A stretch of 48,952 nucleotides of DNA from CAYSYY01 sp964576115 [NCBI: uncultured Gemmatimonadota bacterium] (GCA_964576115.1 CAZNUA010000005.1:1-48952); one strand, 5' to 3'. Positions 17,879 to 25,709 are shown, counted from the first letter of the stretch. Program-made: numbers and translations. The notes: generated by a model from the letters alone, not told the origin.

Positions 17879-17908
17879 TTGACGCCGTATGCGGCAGCTT
17901 TGTATAAG
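17879..17908 (+). promoter_or_regulatory. Promoter for the Rrf2 regulator gene
   Basis: TTGACG (17879-17884) and TATAAG (17903-17908) are 18 bases apart, 84 bases before the GTG start. The octamer GTCCGAAA occurs at 17867-17874 and 17926-17933, flanking the promoter, and could be autoregulatory half-sites. Two small hairpins (CCCTG/CAGGG at 17943-17955; TCCGG/CCGGA at 17957-17974) occupy the leader. Confidence 0.5.
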
Positions 17909-17991
17909 CAAAAAACGAGAAATCTGTCCGAAATACCGGAGGCCCTGGTTCAGGGTTCCGGTTCAACCCCCGGAGCCGTGTAGAAAAGCCT

Positions 17992-18435
17992 GTGATTTAC
18001 TCGAGTTCGACGGAATATGCGATACGGGCCCTGACCTACCTCGCCCGCAAGCCCGAAGGAACGGCGGTGCCCATCAAGGATGTTGCCGAGAAGGAAGACC
18101 TCCCCCCCCACTTTCTGGCCAAGATCATGCAGACCCTGGCCAAATCGGGAGTGCTTTCCTCGTATAAGGGACCGACCGGTGGTTTCGCTCTGGCCCGTCC
18201 CGCCGGCGAGATCACGCTGTACCATATCGTCGAAGCTCTCGACGATCTCTCCAACTACGATCACTGCGCCGTGGGTCTGGCCGAGTGTTCCGATGAGAAT
18301 CCCTGCCCGCTGCACAACATGTGGAAAGGCGTACGGACCGCCGTGCTCGATTACTTCCGGCGGACCACTCTCGTCGATCTCGCCAGTGCGATCGAAACCA
18401 AAAAGGCCCATCCCGCCCGGAATCCGGGGGAGTAG
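17992..18435 (+). CDS. Rrf2 family transcriptional regulator, IscR-like
   Basis: A 147-residue Rrf2-family winged-helix regulator beginning with GTG; an upstream in-frame stop (TAG at 17981) rules out a longer form. The DNA-binding domain covers about residues 1-60 (Y-A-I-R-A-L-T-Y-L-A start, recognition helix L-P-P-H-F-L-A-K-I-M, wing G-P-T-G-G-F-x-L-A). Cys92, Cys99 and Cys105 with His108 correspond closely to the IscR cluster ligands (Cys92, Cys98, Cys104, His107), so an Fe-S cluster sensing redox, NO or Fe-S status is likely. The first Cys spacing is one residue longer than in IscR. The receiver gene follows by 24 bases. No isc/suf genes are in view. Confidence 0.88.
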   Translation: MIYSSSTEYAIRALTYLARKPEGTAVPIKDVAEKEDLPPHFLAKIMQTLAKSGVLSSYKGPTGGFALARPAGEITLYHIVEALDDLSNYDHCAVGLAECSDENPCPLHNMWKGVRTAVLDYFRRTTLVDLASAIETKKAHPARNPGE

Positions 18436-18459
18436 CCGAAGGGAACCGCGGATCGCTCC

Positions 18460-18840
18460 ATGGCCCATATCCTGGTTATCGATTCAGAAGACACGGCGGC
18501 CAACGAGCTCATACGGGTTCTGAAAAAGAAAGGGCACACCGCCGACCGGGTCCGTGACACCGCCGCCACCTACGCCTATCTGCGCGAGCGGGTTCCCAGC
18601 CTCTTCATCCTCGATCTGATGGCCGCGATCAGGGGACGGCCCACCGACCTGCCCGAGGGCGTACGCCTGCTCGCCCAGCTTTATCTCGATCATCCCGAGG
18701 TGCCCCTGATCGTCTATTCCCGCTCCCGCAAGTACCGGCAGCAGTTCTGGTCGTGGGCCGCAGCGGCCCACATCAGCAAGCGCGAAGGCACCGCCACCCT
18801 GACCGAAGTGATCGAGAAGCTTCTCGGAAGCCGGAGCTGA
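18460..18840 (+). CDS. Stand-alone response-regulator receiver domain
   Basis: A 126-residue receiver without an output domain. Asp52 (F-I-L-D-L) is the phosphorylation site; Glu10/Asp11 (and Asp8) form the acidic pocket; Ser87 takes the Thr/Ser position and Lys107 (H-I-S-K-R) the conserved Lys. The loop after Asp52 has an insertion (A-A-I-R-G-R-P-T-D-L-P-E-G) compared with CheY. It shares a transcript direction with the Rrf2 gene and converges within 7 bases on a kinase-like gene, its most obvious local partner. It probably acts by protein-protein contact, as in a phosphorelay or as a stand-alone switch. Confidence 0.85.
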   Translation: MAHILVIDSEDTAANELIRVLKKKGHTADRVRDTAATYAYLRERVPSLFILDLMAAIRGRPTDLPEGVRLLAQLYLDHPEVPLIVYSRSRKYRQQFWSWAAAAHISKREGTATLTEVIEKLLGSRS

Positions 18841-18847
18841 GCCGCTT

Positions 18848-20065
18848 TCACTCCGCCGGCGGTTCGGGGCGTACCGGGAACCAGATCCGTACCCGCGTTC
18901 CCTGCCCCACACCCGAGGATATCGACAGGGTACCTCCATGACGGTCCACGCATCCCTGGACGGTCGCCAGACCGAGACCGGCGTGACGGGAAGGGTGCCG
19001 GGTGCTGTAAAAGGGATGCACGGCCCGTTCGAGGACCTCAGCCGTCATACCGGGCCCCTCGTCGCGGATCGTCACGGTGATCCCGTCCGGTTCGGCGGCA
19101 CACTCCACTGAGACCGCGGTACCGTCGGGGGCCGCTTCCAGGGCGTTGCGGGTCACCTCTATCAGAGCGTCGGTCACCTGTACCCGGTCGGCCACGATGG
19201 CGGGCAGACCGCGGGGGATCTCGGCTGTGAGCCGAACCCCCGACGGGCGCTCCGGTTCGAGACGGCGGATGGTCTCGGCCGCACAATCGGCCAGGCTCAT
19301 CGTTTCGACCAGCAGGGGAGCAGAGCCCGAGAAAGCGGCCAGGCGGGCCAGCAGGTGGAAGGTCCGGTCGAGACCTTCCTCGACATAGAGTAGAAATCGC
19401 AGAGCGGGAGCCGATTTGTCGGTCAGGCCGATGGCCCGATGAAGAGAGGGCAGAACGGCTGAGAGTCGCTCGCGCATGCGGCGGGCCAGGGCTCCCGCGG
19501 CAAAGGGCAGACTCTCTCCAGCCGCCGGCCAGCCACCCCCTTCGGCCGCCGGTGATGGACTCCCGACCCGGGCCGGTGGAACCGGCGCCGCCGGCAGGGT
19601 TTCGAGAAGCCGCGCCCATCGGGACCAGGCGAACAGGCGGTCTTCGGCCCCGTACGGCAGGTGCGTCCAGTGCATCGAAACCAGGGCGGCGGCGGGAATG
19701 CCTGCCCCGGAGAGGGGCAGGAGAGCGGTCGGGCCGGCCGGCAGGCGCTCGCCGAGAAGGGGGATCGCGTCCCCCTGCAGGCTACCGCTCCCGGGACCGA
19801 ACAGACGCATGGCGCCGCTGTCGGCGACCTCGCCGAGGATTCCGCCCGGCGTCTTGATGATCTCGCCGCAGGGCAGATCGGCGGGTGAAGCGGCGTCCAG
19901 ACGCATCCCCGCTTCGACCCGACGCCAGAGACAGGTTGCCTCAGCACCGGCATCGCGTCGCAGGGCCGAGAGGATCTTCTGTTCGAGATCGGCGGAGAAG
20001 GGTAGACTGAGAGAGGATGCCTCGGGCCCGCCGGCCGGCCGGGATATGTGCGGGTGGCTCACCAT
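18848..20065 (-). CDS. Histidine-kinase-like protein with GHKL ATPase domain but no recognisable H-box
   Basis: A 405-residue soluble protein; GAGGGA closely precedes ATG 20065, preferred over 20170. Residues about 20-160 look like a GAF-type sensor domain (motifs weak). A Pro/Ala-rich linker (160-185) leads to a helical segment (188-245), then a GHKL ATPase: N-box Asn307, G1 box D335-x-G-x-G, F-box F-Y-S-T, and G2 box G-L-G-L (363-366). In the helical region the expected A-H-E/D motif reads A-R-R-M-R-E-R-L (about 194-201). The only nearby His (209) is out of register. It may therefore bind ATP without autophosphorylating in the usual way. No membrane segment is seen. The receiver gene converges on it. 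Confidence 0.78.
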   Translation of the reverse strand: MVSHPHISRPAGGPEASSLSLPFSADLEQKILSALRRDAGAEATCLWRRVEAGMRLDAASPADLPCGEIIKTPGGILGEVADSGAMRLFGPGSGSLQGDAIPLLGERLPAGPTALLPLSGAGIPAAALVSMHWTHLPYGAEDRLFAWSRWARLLETLPAAPVPPARVGSPSPAAEGGGWPAAGESLPFAAGALARRMRERLSAVLPSLHRAIGLTDKSAPALRFLLYVEEGLDRTFHLLARLAAFSGSAPLLVETMSLADCAAETIRRLEPERPSGVRLTAEIPRGLPAIVADRVQVTDALIEVTRNALEAAPDGTAVSVECAAEPDGITVTIRDEGPGMTAEVLERAVHPFYSTRHPSRHAGLGLATVQGCVDRHGGTLSISSGVGQGTRVRIWFPVRPEPPAE

Positions 20066-20152
20066 GGTTCCCTCACGATAGCGGCAGACCCCGACGCGGG
20101 CTCCGGGTGGCGATGGTTCGGGGCTGTCGAGAGGACCTGTGAAGACGCAATT

Positions 20153-20168
20153 AATCAATAAATTGTGC
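20153..20168 (+). promoter_or_regulatory. NrdR box, distal
   Basis: AATCAATAAATTGTGC matches the known NrdR consensus (ACACWATATATWGTGT) at 12 of 16 positions. Its start is 32 bases before that of the stronger proximal box, the helical phasing normal for paired NrdR sites. It is also 88 bases upstream of the divergent kinase-like gene. Confidence 0.6.
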
Positions 20169-20184
20169 AAATTTTAACTTGCAC

Positions 20185-20200
20185 ATACAACATATTGTGT
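20185..20200 (+). promoter_or_regulatory. NrdR box, proximal
   Basis: ATACAACATATTGTGT matches the NrdR consensus at 14 of 16 positions. NrdR is the ATP/dATP-sensing repressor of ribonucleotide reductase genes; nrdJ is the next gene. A possible -10 (TATGGT, 20201-20206) abuts the box, so a bound repressor would block polymerase. Confidence 0.75.
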
Positions 20201-20203
20201 TAT

Positions 20204-20291
20204 GGTCGAAAGTCCGTGGAAAATCCGCCTCCGGTGCTGGGGCGCTTTTCCCGGTGCGGCCAGGACAAGTAAGGGCGGGGAACGGACGACC
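20204..20291 (+). ncRNA. Structured leader of nrdJ (candidate cis-regulatory RNA)
   Basis: GGTC (20204-20207) and GTCCGT (20212-20217) are complementary to GACC (20288-20291) and ACGGAC (20282-20287), giving a 10-bp helix with a GAAA bulge that closes a 64-base domain. Inside, CCGCC (20225-20229) can pair with GGCGG (20274-20278), and there are further short G-C hairpins. The helix ends 5 bases before the AAGGGGAGG ribosome site (20297-20305), so folding could control initiation. I cannot match it to a cobalamin riboswitch. Structure is inferred from complementarity only. Confidence 0.4.
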
Positions 20292-20311
20292 GACGGAAGG
20301 GGAGGACGGGC

Positions 20312-23179
20312 ATGAGTATTCAGGCGCGGAGCCGTAGGGCGCAGGAACGACGGCAGACCTTCGAGCAGAGCCGATTCGCCTTGGCCCCGCGCGACGGGAT
20401 CACCATCGAGCGGGTCTTCACCACCCCCGGTACCCACCCCTATGAGACCGTCACCTGGGAGCGGCGCGACTCGGCGATCACCAACAGCCGGGGCGAGACC
20501 ATCTTCGAACGGAAAGATGTCGAGGTACCGGAGAGCTGGTCTCAACTTGCCACCAACGTTGTCGTTTCGAAATACTTCGCCGGTCCGGGCTCAGACCGTC
20601 CGTGCGAGAACTCGGTCCGTCAGCTGATCGACCGGGTGGTCGGCACGATCACCCGATGGGGTCGCGAGGGAGGGTATTTCGCCGACGAATACGACGCCGA
20701 GGCCTTCGAGGCCGAACTGACTCATCTGACCCTGAACCAGTACATGGCCTTCAACTCGCCGGTCTGGTTCAACCTGGGGATCGAGACAGAGCCGCAGTGT
20801 TCGGCCTGCTTCATCAATTCGGTCGAGGACACCATGGAGTCGATCCTCGACCTGGCCAAAACCGAGGGGATGCTCTTCAAATACGGTTCCGGAACGGGAA
20901 CCAATCTATCCCCCCTGCGCAGTTCGTGCGAAAAACTCTCCTTCGGAGGCACGCCCTCGGGGCCGGTTTCCTTCATGAAGGGTTTCGACGCTTTCGCCGG
21001 GGTGATCAAGTCGGGGGGCAAGACCCGACGGGCGGCCAAGATGGTGATCCTGAACGCCGACCATCCCGATATCAGGCTCTTCATCGCCTCGAAGGCTCAT
21101 GAGGAGAAGAAGGCCTGGGCTCTGATCGACGCCGGCTATGACAGTTCTCTCGACGGCGAGGCCTACGGCAGCGTTTTCTTCCAGAATGCCAATCATACCG
21201 TCCGGGTGACCGATGAATTCATGCACGCCTGGACCAACGATGAATCCTACCCCCTGCGGCTGGTCACCACCGGCGAGGAGATCGAGACCGTATCGGCCCG
21301 TGAGATCCTGACCCGGATGGCCGAGGCGGCCTGGATCTGCGGCGATCCGGGCATCCAGTACGACACCACCATCAACGACTGGCACACCTGTGCCGCGACC
21401 GACCGCATCCACGCCTCGAATCCCTGCTCGGAATACATGTTCCTGAACGATTCGGCCTGCAATCTGGCCAGCCTGAACCTGATGAAGTTCAGAACCGCGG
21501 AGGGCGGTTTCGACGCCCGGGCCTTGGTTCAGGCGGTGACCATCACCCTGCTGGCGCAGGAGATCATCGTCGATAACGCCCACTACCCGACCGGGCAGAT
21601 CGCCGCCAATTCCCATGCCTTCCGTCCCCTCGGCCTGGGCTATGCCAACCTCGGGGCGCTGCTGATGAGCCGCGGGCTGGCGTATGATTCGGATGCGGGG
21701 CGCTCCTTCGCGGCGGCGGTGACCAGTCTGATGAGCGGCGCCGCCTACCTGACCAGTGTCCGTCTGGCGGCCAGCCACGGCCCCTTCGAAGGTTATCCGG
21801 AGAACGAGTCGGCGATGTTGCGGGTGATCGACCGGCATCGCGAGGCCGCCGGACGGATCGGGGGCGAAAAGAACGGGGAAAAGCTGCTCGCAACCCAGCG
21901 CGAGATCTGGGCCGAGGTCGCCGAAGCCGGGGCGAAGCACGGTTTTCGCAACGCCCAGGTCACCGTGCTGGCGCCGACCGGAACAATCGCCTTCATGATG
22001 GACTGCGACACCACCGGCATCGAGCCCGACATCGCCCTGGTCAAGTACAAGAAACTGGTCGGTGGAGGCATGCTGAAGATCGTCAACCGGACCGTTCCGC
22101 TGGCCCTCGAACAGCTCGGGTACGATCCCGATACGATCCGGGAGATCGTCGAGTACGTCGACGACTCCGACACCATCGAAGGCGCCCCCGGACTGATCGA
22201 TGAACATCTACCGGTCTTCGACTGCGCTTTCAAGCCGGCCGGAGGAGTGCGCTCGATCCACTGGATGGGACACATCCGGATGATGGCCGCCGTACAACCG
22301 TTTCTTTCGGGAGCGATCTCGAAGACGGTCAACATGCCCCACGAGGCCGACCCGGAGGATATCGAGAAGGCCTATGTCGAAGGCTGGCGGCTGGGTCTGA
22401 AAGCCCTGGCTGTCTACCGCGACGGGTGCAAGCGCACCCAGCCCCTGAACGTGACCAGGGAGGGTGGAACCGCAGCCGCGCCGCCCCCCCCGGCACCGGG
22501 AACGATGACGGACACGGGGCGGCCGATCCGGCGCCGGCTGCCCGAGGAGCGCCGGGCCGTGACCCACAAGTTCACCGTGGCCGGCCACGAAGGCTACATT
22601 ACGGTGGGCATGTACGAGGACGGTACCCCCGGCGAGATCTTTATCGTCATGGCCAAAGAAGGCTCGACGATTTCGGGCCTGATGGACACCATCGCCACCA
22701 TGGCCAGTATCTCTCTGCAGTACGGCGTGCCGCTCGAAGCACTGGTGAACAAGTTCAGCCACATGAGGTTCGAACCGGCCGGATTCACCCAGAACCGCGA
22801 AATACCGATCGCGAAATCGATCATCGACTACGTCTTCCGCTGGCTGGCGCTGAAATTCCTCTCTCCTGCGGCGCCGATCGAGACGGGAGAAGAGGAACCG
22901 GATGAGGCGGCCGACACCGCCGCCCAACCATCCGACTCCGACACTGAAATCGAGGCGGATGAGGAAACCGAAGCGGCCGGACAGGAAAATCCGTCGACCG
23001 CCGGTCTGGATGACGAACCGCGTGCGGGTTTCGTTCCCCCCGACGCCGATGTCAGCGACCTGTCGCTGGTACAGTCACAGGCCGACGCCCCCTCCTGCTA
23101 CAACTGCGGCAGCATCATGGTCCGCAGCGGTTCGTGCTACAAGTGCCTGAACTGCGGCGCCACCAGCGGCTGTTCCTGA
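20312..23179 (+). CDS. nrdJ: Class II (adenosylcobalamin-dependent) ribonucleoside-diphosphate reductase
   Basis: A 955-residue class II ribonucleotide reductase making deoxyribonucleotides with a B12-derived radical, oxygen-independently. Active-site residues align with Thermotoga NrdJ: N370-P-C372-S-E374 (radical Cys372) and redox Cys383 eleven residues on. The other redox Cys is in Q-C163-S-A-C166-F. K-x-G-S/S-G-T-G-T-N and P-T-G-T-I motifs are present. There is no N-terminal ATP-cone, so overall dATP inhibition through that domain is not expected. After about residue 715 comes the family's C-terminal module, then an acidic low-complexity linker (about 850-930) and a Cys-rich tail (C-x-x-C, C-x-x-C-x-x-C) that re-reduces the active site. 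AAGGGGAGG is 6 bases before the ATG. Confidence 0.95.
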   Translation: MSIQARSRRAQERRQTFEQSRFALAPRDGITIERVFTTPGTHPYETVTWERRDSAITNSRGETIFERKDVEVPESWSQLATNVVVSKYFAGPGSDRPCENSVRQLIDRVVGTITRWGREGGYFADEYDAEAFEAELTHLTLNQYMAFNSPVWFNLGIETEPQCSACFINSVEDTMESILDLAKTEGMLFKYGSGTGTNLSPLRSSCEKLSFGGTPSGPVSFMKGFDAFAGVIKSGGKTRRAAKMVILNADHPDIRLFIASKAHEEKKAWALIDAGYDSSLDGEAYGSVFFQNANHTVRVTDEFMHAWTNDESYPLRLVTTGEEIETVSAREILTRMAEAAWICGDPGIQYDTTINDWHTCAATDRIHASNPCSEYMFLNDSACNLASLNLMKFRTAEGGFDARALVQAVTITLLAQEIIVDNAHYPTGQIAANSHAFRPLGLGYANLGALLMSRGLAYDSDAGRSFAAAVTSLMSGAAYLTSVRLAASHGPFEGYPENESAMLRVIDRHREAAGRIGGEKNGEKLLATQREIWAEVAEAGAKHGFRNAQVTVLAPTGTIAFMMDCDTTGIEPDIALVKYKKLVGGGMLKIVNRTVPLALEQLGYDPDTIREIVEYVDDSDTIEGAPGLIDEHLPVFDCAFKPAGGVRSIHWMGHIRMMAAVQPFLSGAISKTVNMPHEADPEDIEKAYVEGWRLGLKALAVYRDGCKRTQPLNVTREGGTAAAPPPPAPGTMTDTGRPIRRRLPEERRAVTHKFTVAGHEGYITVGMYEDGTPGEIFIVMAKEGSTISGLMDTIATMASISLQYGVPLEALVNKFSHMRFEPAGFTQNREIPIAKSIIDYVFRWLALKFLSPAAPIETGEEEPDEAADTAAQPSDSDTEIEADEETEAAGQENPSTAGLDDEPRAGFVPPDADVSDLSLVQSQADAPSCYNCGSIMVRSGSCYKCLNCGATSGCS

Positions 23180-23243
23180 GATCGTCGGCATTCGGTTCCA
23201 GGGCCGTCGGGACTCAGAGCAGGGCTCCGGCGGCGGCCGGGAT

Positions 23244-24089
23244 TCAGGTCTGTTCCTGCGTGAGATTTGCCCAGGCTGCGGTAACCGTAGCTCCCAGATA
23301 GAACGTCTGAGCGATATAGAAAACCCATACCATCAGTACCAGCAGTGATCCGGCCGCACTGTAGAGAGTGGTGATCGTGGTGCTTTGTCTGAAGTAGATT
23401 CCCAGGAGGATCTTCCCGAGCACGAACAGGGTGGCGGTCACAGCCGAACCGGGAAGAATGATCCGCCATCTCATCCGGCCGCTGGGGAGAACTCGGAAAA
23501 TGAGCAGGATGAAGAACCAGGCGGTGATCCAGGACACGGATATATCCCCGATGGTGGTGATGGTATCCGAGAGGGACGGTACCGCGGCGGCGGCAAGCGA
23601 AAGGATGATGGTTGAAACAGCCTGGAGAAAGAAGAGCACGATCAGGCAGAGCTCGATCACGAGAGTGAAGAGCATTGAGAACCAGCGACCGATAACGATA
23701 TCCCTGACCTGGTTGTTGCCGGTTGTCAGACCCCAGAGACGGCTGAGGGTTCGGCGCAGGAGATTGAACATGGATGAGGCTGAATAGAGCAGAATCATGA
23801 TACCGAAAATAGAGAATCCCCAGCCTGAGCCCGATGAAGCTGCGGCGACGATGCTCTGGATGGATTGAGCAATTCTCTCTCCGGTCAGAGAGACAAGGGT
23901 TAAAAAGATATCGTTCCGGGCGGCATCGTCGCCGAGCACCGCTCCGAGCAGCATGAACGAGAAATAAACCAGCGGGACAAAGGAGATCATGACATAGAAC
24001 GAGAGTGCCGCCCCCATCTGCCACACGTCATTGGTTTGGTGGATCCGCACCGCCCGATCGAGGACCGATCGCCATCGGTTTTCCCTCAC
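23244..24089 (-). CDS. YihY/BrkB family inner-membrane protein
   Basis: About 281 residues with six hydrophobic membrane segments. The N-terminal W-Q-M-G-A-A-L-S-F-Y-V-M-I-S-F-V-P and the S-S-x-F-N-L-L-R-R-T-L-S-R-L-W stretch are hallmarks of the YihY/virulence factor BrkB (formerly ribonuclease BN) family, whose function is unsettled. I choose GTG 24089 because GAGGGGG lies 5 bases upstream; a start at 24176 would read through a strong stem-loop. It ends 64 bases from the convergent nrdJ stop. Codon use and AT content are slightly higher than in neighbouring genes. Confidence 0.87.
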   Translation of the reverse strand: MRENRWRSVLDRAVRIHQTNDVWQMGAALSFYVMISFVPLVYFSFMLLGAVLGDDAARNDIFLTLVSLTGERIAQSIQSIVAAASSGSGWGFSIFGIMILLYSASSMFNLLRRTLSRLWGLTTGNNQVRDIVIGRWFSMLFTLVIELCLIVLFFLQAVSTIILSLAAAAVPSLSDTITTIGDISVSWITAWFFILLIFRVLPSGRMRWRIILPGSAVTATLFVLGKILLGIYFRQSTTITTLYSAAGSLLVLMVWVFYIAQTFYLGATVTAAWANLTQEQT

Positions 24090-24117
24090 CAATTCCCCCT
24101 CTCTTCGGAACCCACAT

Positions 24118-24163
24118 TCCCGATCGTCCGGCAGGGGACAGGTTCTCCTGTCACGATTCGGGA
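24118..24163. other. Strong stem-loop in a divergent intergenic region
   Basis: An outer 10-bp stem (24118-24127 with 24153-24163, one bulged T) encloses an inner perfect hairpin GACAGG-TTCT-CCTGTC (24137-24152). It lies between the divergent yihY-type and lipoprotein genes. It could be a leader hairpin of either transcript or an operator; neither strand has a T-tract after it. Confidence 0.4.
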
Positions 24164-24293
24164 TTGAATGATACACTTGCCGGGCTCAGTTTCTCCAGAA
24201 CTACGCTGGCCCGGTCGCTCACCATAGCTGCCAGTGGATTTGTCGTGACCGTCGGTGAAATCAGGCTCTGACAGTATGCACAAAGGAAGGCGC

Positions 24294-24752
24294 ATGATGT
24301 CTGGACGAAGGAAGATGACCACGGGGATGGTAGTTGTATCCGGTATCTGCGTTCTCCTTGCCGTCGGGCTCATTGCCGGCTGTGCCGGCTCGACGGCCGG
24401 GAGCGGCGCCGCCCCCGCCCGGGAGGCGGCTGTGCCCGAGGCGGATTTCGCCGGCACCTGGAAGGGGCCCTTTTCGATCAGTATGGGGGGTGGGGATGTC
24501 GTCCTGACGCTGGAGCGGGCCGGGGAGTCGTACACCGGCCGCGCGGCGGTGGATTTCGAGGGGATGGTCATGGAGGGATCGATCTACCGCCAGACCTTCG
24601 AGGGCACCGGCTGCAGCTTCTGGGTAAGCCTCGATATCTACGATGTGCATATGACCGGCCGGATCGAGGAGGGGCACCTGCGGGGCGAGATGGAAGTGTT
24701 CATGGAGAGCGAGATGGTCGAAACCGGGAGTTTCGTTCTCAAGAAAGACTGA
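24294..24752 (+). CDS. Small putative lipoprotein
   Basis: About 152 residues. AAGGAAGG (24283-24290) favours ATG 24294 or 24297; 24255, 24276 and 24315 are alternatives. The signal segment ends in lipobox L-I-A-G-C, with acylated Cys near residue 30, followed by a Ser/Ala/Pro linker. The mature domain starts F-A-G-T-W-K-G-P-F and shows repeating beta-strands with acid and Gly turns (G-x-M-x-x-G-S-I, L-R-G-E-M-E-V), as in small lipocalin-like or Avidin-like 'G-T-W' barrels. I cannot name the family. It is transcribed away from the yihY-type gene and converges with the DtxR-type regulator. Confidence 0.72.
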   Translation: MMSGRRKMTTGMVVVSGICVLLAVGLIAGCAGSTAGSGAAPAREAAVPEADFAGTWKGPFSISMGGGDVVLTLERAGESYTGRAAVDFEGMVMEGSIYRQTFEGTGCSFWVSLDIYDVHMTGRIEEGHLRGEMEVFMESEMVETGSFVLKKD

Positions 24753-24785
24753 GACAACCGGCGTTTCGCTGCCGGCCGGCAGGTG

Positions 24786-25484
24786 CTATTCGACCGTTTC
24801 ACCCCGGATCAGGTCGGCCAGCCGGCCGGAAAGTGACACCCGTCCGACGGCGGTCACCAGGGTGATGCCGGGGGGGATGTCCTCTTCGGCAGCCGGTTCT
24901 TCCACGGCCGCGACCTCGACGACGACCCCCGGCTTCAAACCCCGTTCGGCCAGTTCGGCCAGGTGCTCCGAATCCTGAGTCAGTAGACGGGAGATGCGGA
25001 AACGGCTTCCCGGCGCGGCGCGAGACAGTCGCCGGCTCGGGGTCTGCGGCAGGGTTCCCTCGGCCGATGGGATCGGATCGCCGTGCGGGTCGTGGGTCGG
25101 GCGACCGAGCAGCGCGTCGAGCCGCTCGACGAAGCGGTCGGAAACGGCATGCTCGAGAACTTCGGCCTCGGCGTGAACCTCGTCCCAGCTGTAGCCCAGG
25201 TGTTCGACCATCAGGGTCTCGATCAGGCGATGTCGGCGGACCAGCCGGAGTGCGATCCCGGTTCCTTCGGCGGTCAGGGTCGCGCCGTAGTACCGTTCGT
25301 GGTGCACCAGGCCGAGTTCGTGGAGTCGGGACAGCATCTCGGAGACGCTGGGCGCCGACACCCCCAGGCGTTCGGCCAGATCCCGGGTCGAGACCGATTC
25401 GTCCTCCCCCAGGATCCAGATCGCTTTCAGGTAATCCCCGACCGACTCGGAGACACCCGTGCCTGCTGCTTCGGGGTTGGCCAT
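24786..25484 (-). CDS. DtxR/MntR family metal-dependent repressor
   Basis: About 232 residues from ATG 25484 (other starts 25541 and GTG 25553). An N-terminal winged helix (about 12-70) is followed by the metal-binding dimerisation domain and, after a Pro-rich linker, a FeoA/SH3-like domain in the last 75 residues. Metal ligands look MntR-like: Asp17, His85, Glu108, Glu111 and His112, with Glu rather than Cys at the key DtxR position. Lys20 occupies the place of MntR Glu11, so the second site may be altered. This favours Mn2+ or Fe2+ sensing. No metal transporter is adjacent. A palindrome covering the upstream start codons suggests autoregulation and supports the shorter form. Confidence 0.85.
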   Translation of the reverse strand: MANPEAAGTGVSESVGDYLKAIWILGEDESVSTRDLAERLGVSAPSVSEMLSRLHELGLVHHERYYGATLTAEGTGIALRLVRRHRLIETLMVEHLGYSWDEVHAEAEVLEHAVSDRFVERLDALLGRPTHDPHGDPIPSAEGTLPQTPSRRLSRAAPGSRFRISRLLTQDSEHLAELAERGLKPGVVVEVAAVEEPAAEEDIPPGITLVTAVGRVSLSGRLADLIRGETVE

Positions 25485-25534
25485 GCCCGATACAAAGCAG
25501 GCCCGGGATGCGGTCGTCAAGGGGGAAGGCTCTC

Positions 25535-25553
25535 GTGTCATGCCATGTGACAC
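25535..25553. promoter_or_regulatory. Palindromic operator candidate at the DtxR-type gene
   Basis: GTGTCATGCCATGTGACAC has perfect 6-base arms (GTGTCA/TGACAC) around 7 bases, 51-69 bases upstream of the preferred start. DtxR-family dimers bind 15-20-bp palindromes of this geometry, though this sequence is not a classical DtxR or MntR box. Confidence 0.45.
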
Positions 25554-25709
25554 CTGTTGCGTGGCAGGGCGCCAGGTTCCGCTTGCTCCGGCGGGTCATG
25601 AGTGCCCTACAATGGCGCCAGAGACGGCAGAACAGCTCCGCGACCGGACACGCCGTCGGCGGGCGGTTGCAGCGCCAACCGGCCGCGGACCAACGATCGG
25701 GAGAACGAC

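Noticed and set aside
20204-20311. Cobalamin riboswitch upstream of B12-dependent nrdJ
   Set aside because: GCCAGGA at 20259-20265 recalls part of the B12 box, but the flanking consensus and the GGTG/receptor-loop pattern cannot be lined up; only a generic structured leader is claimed.
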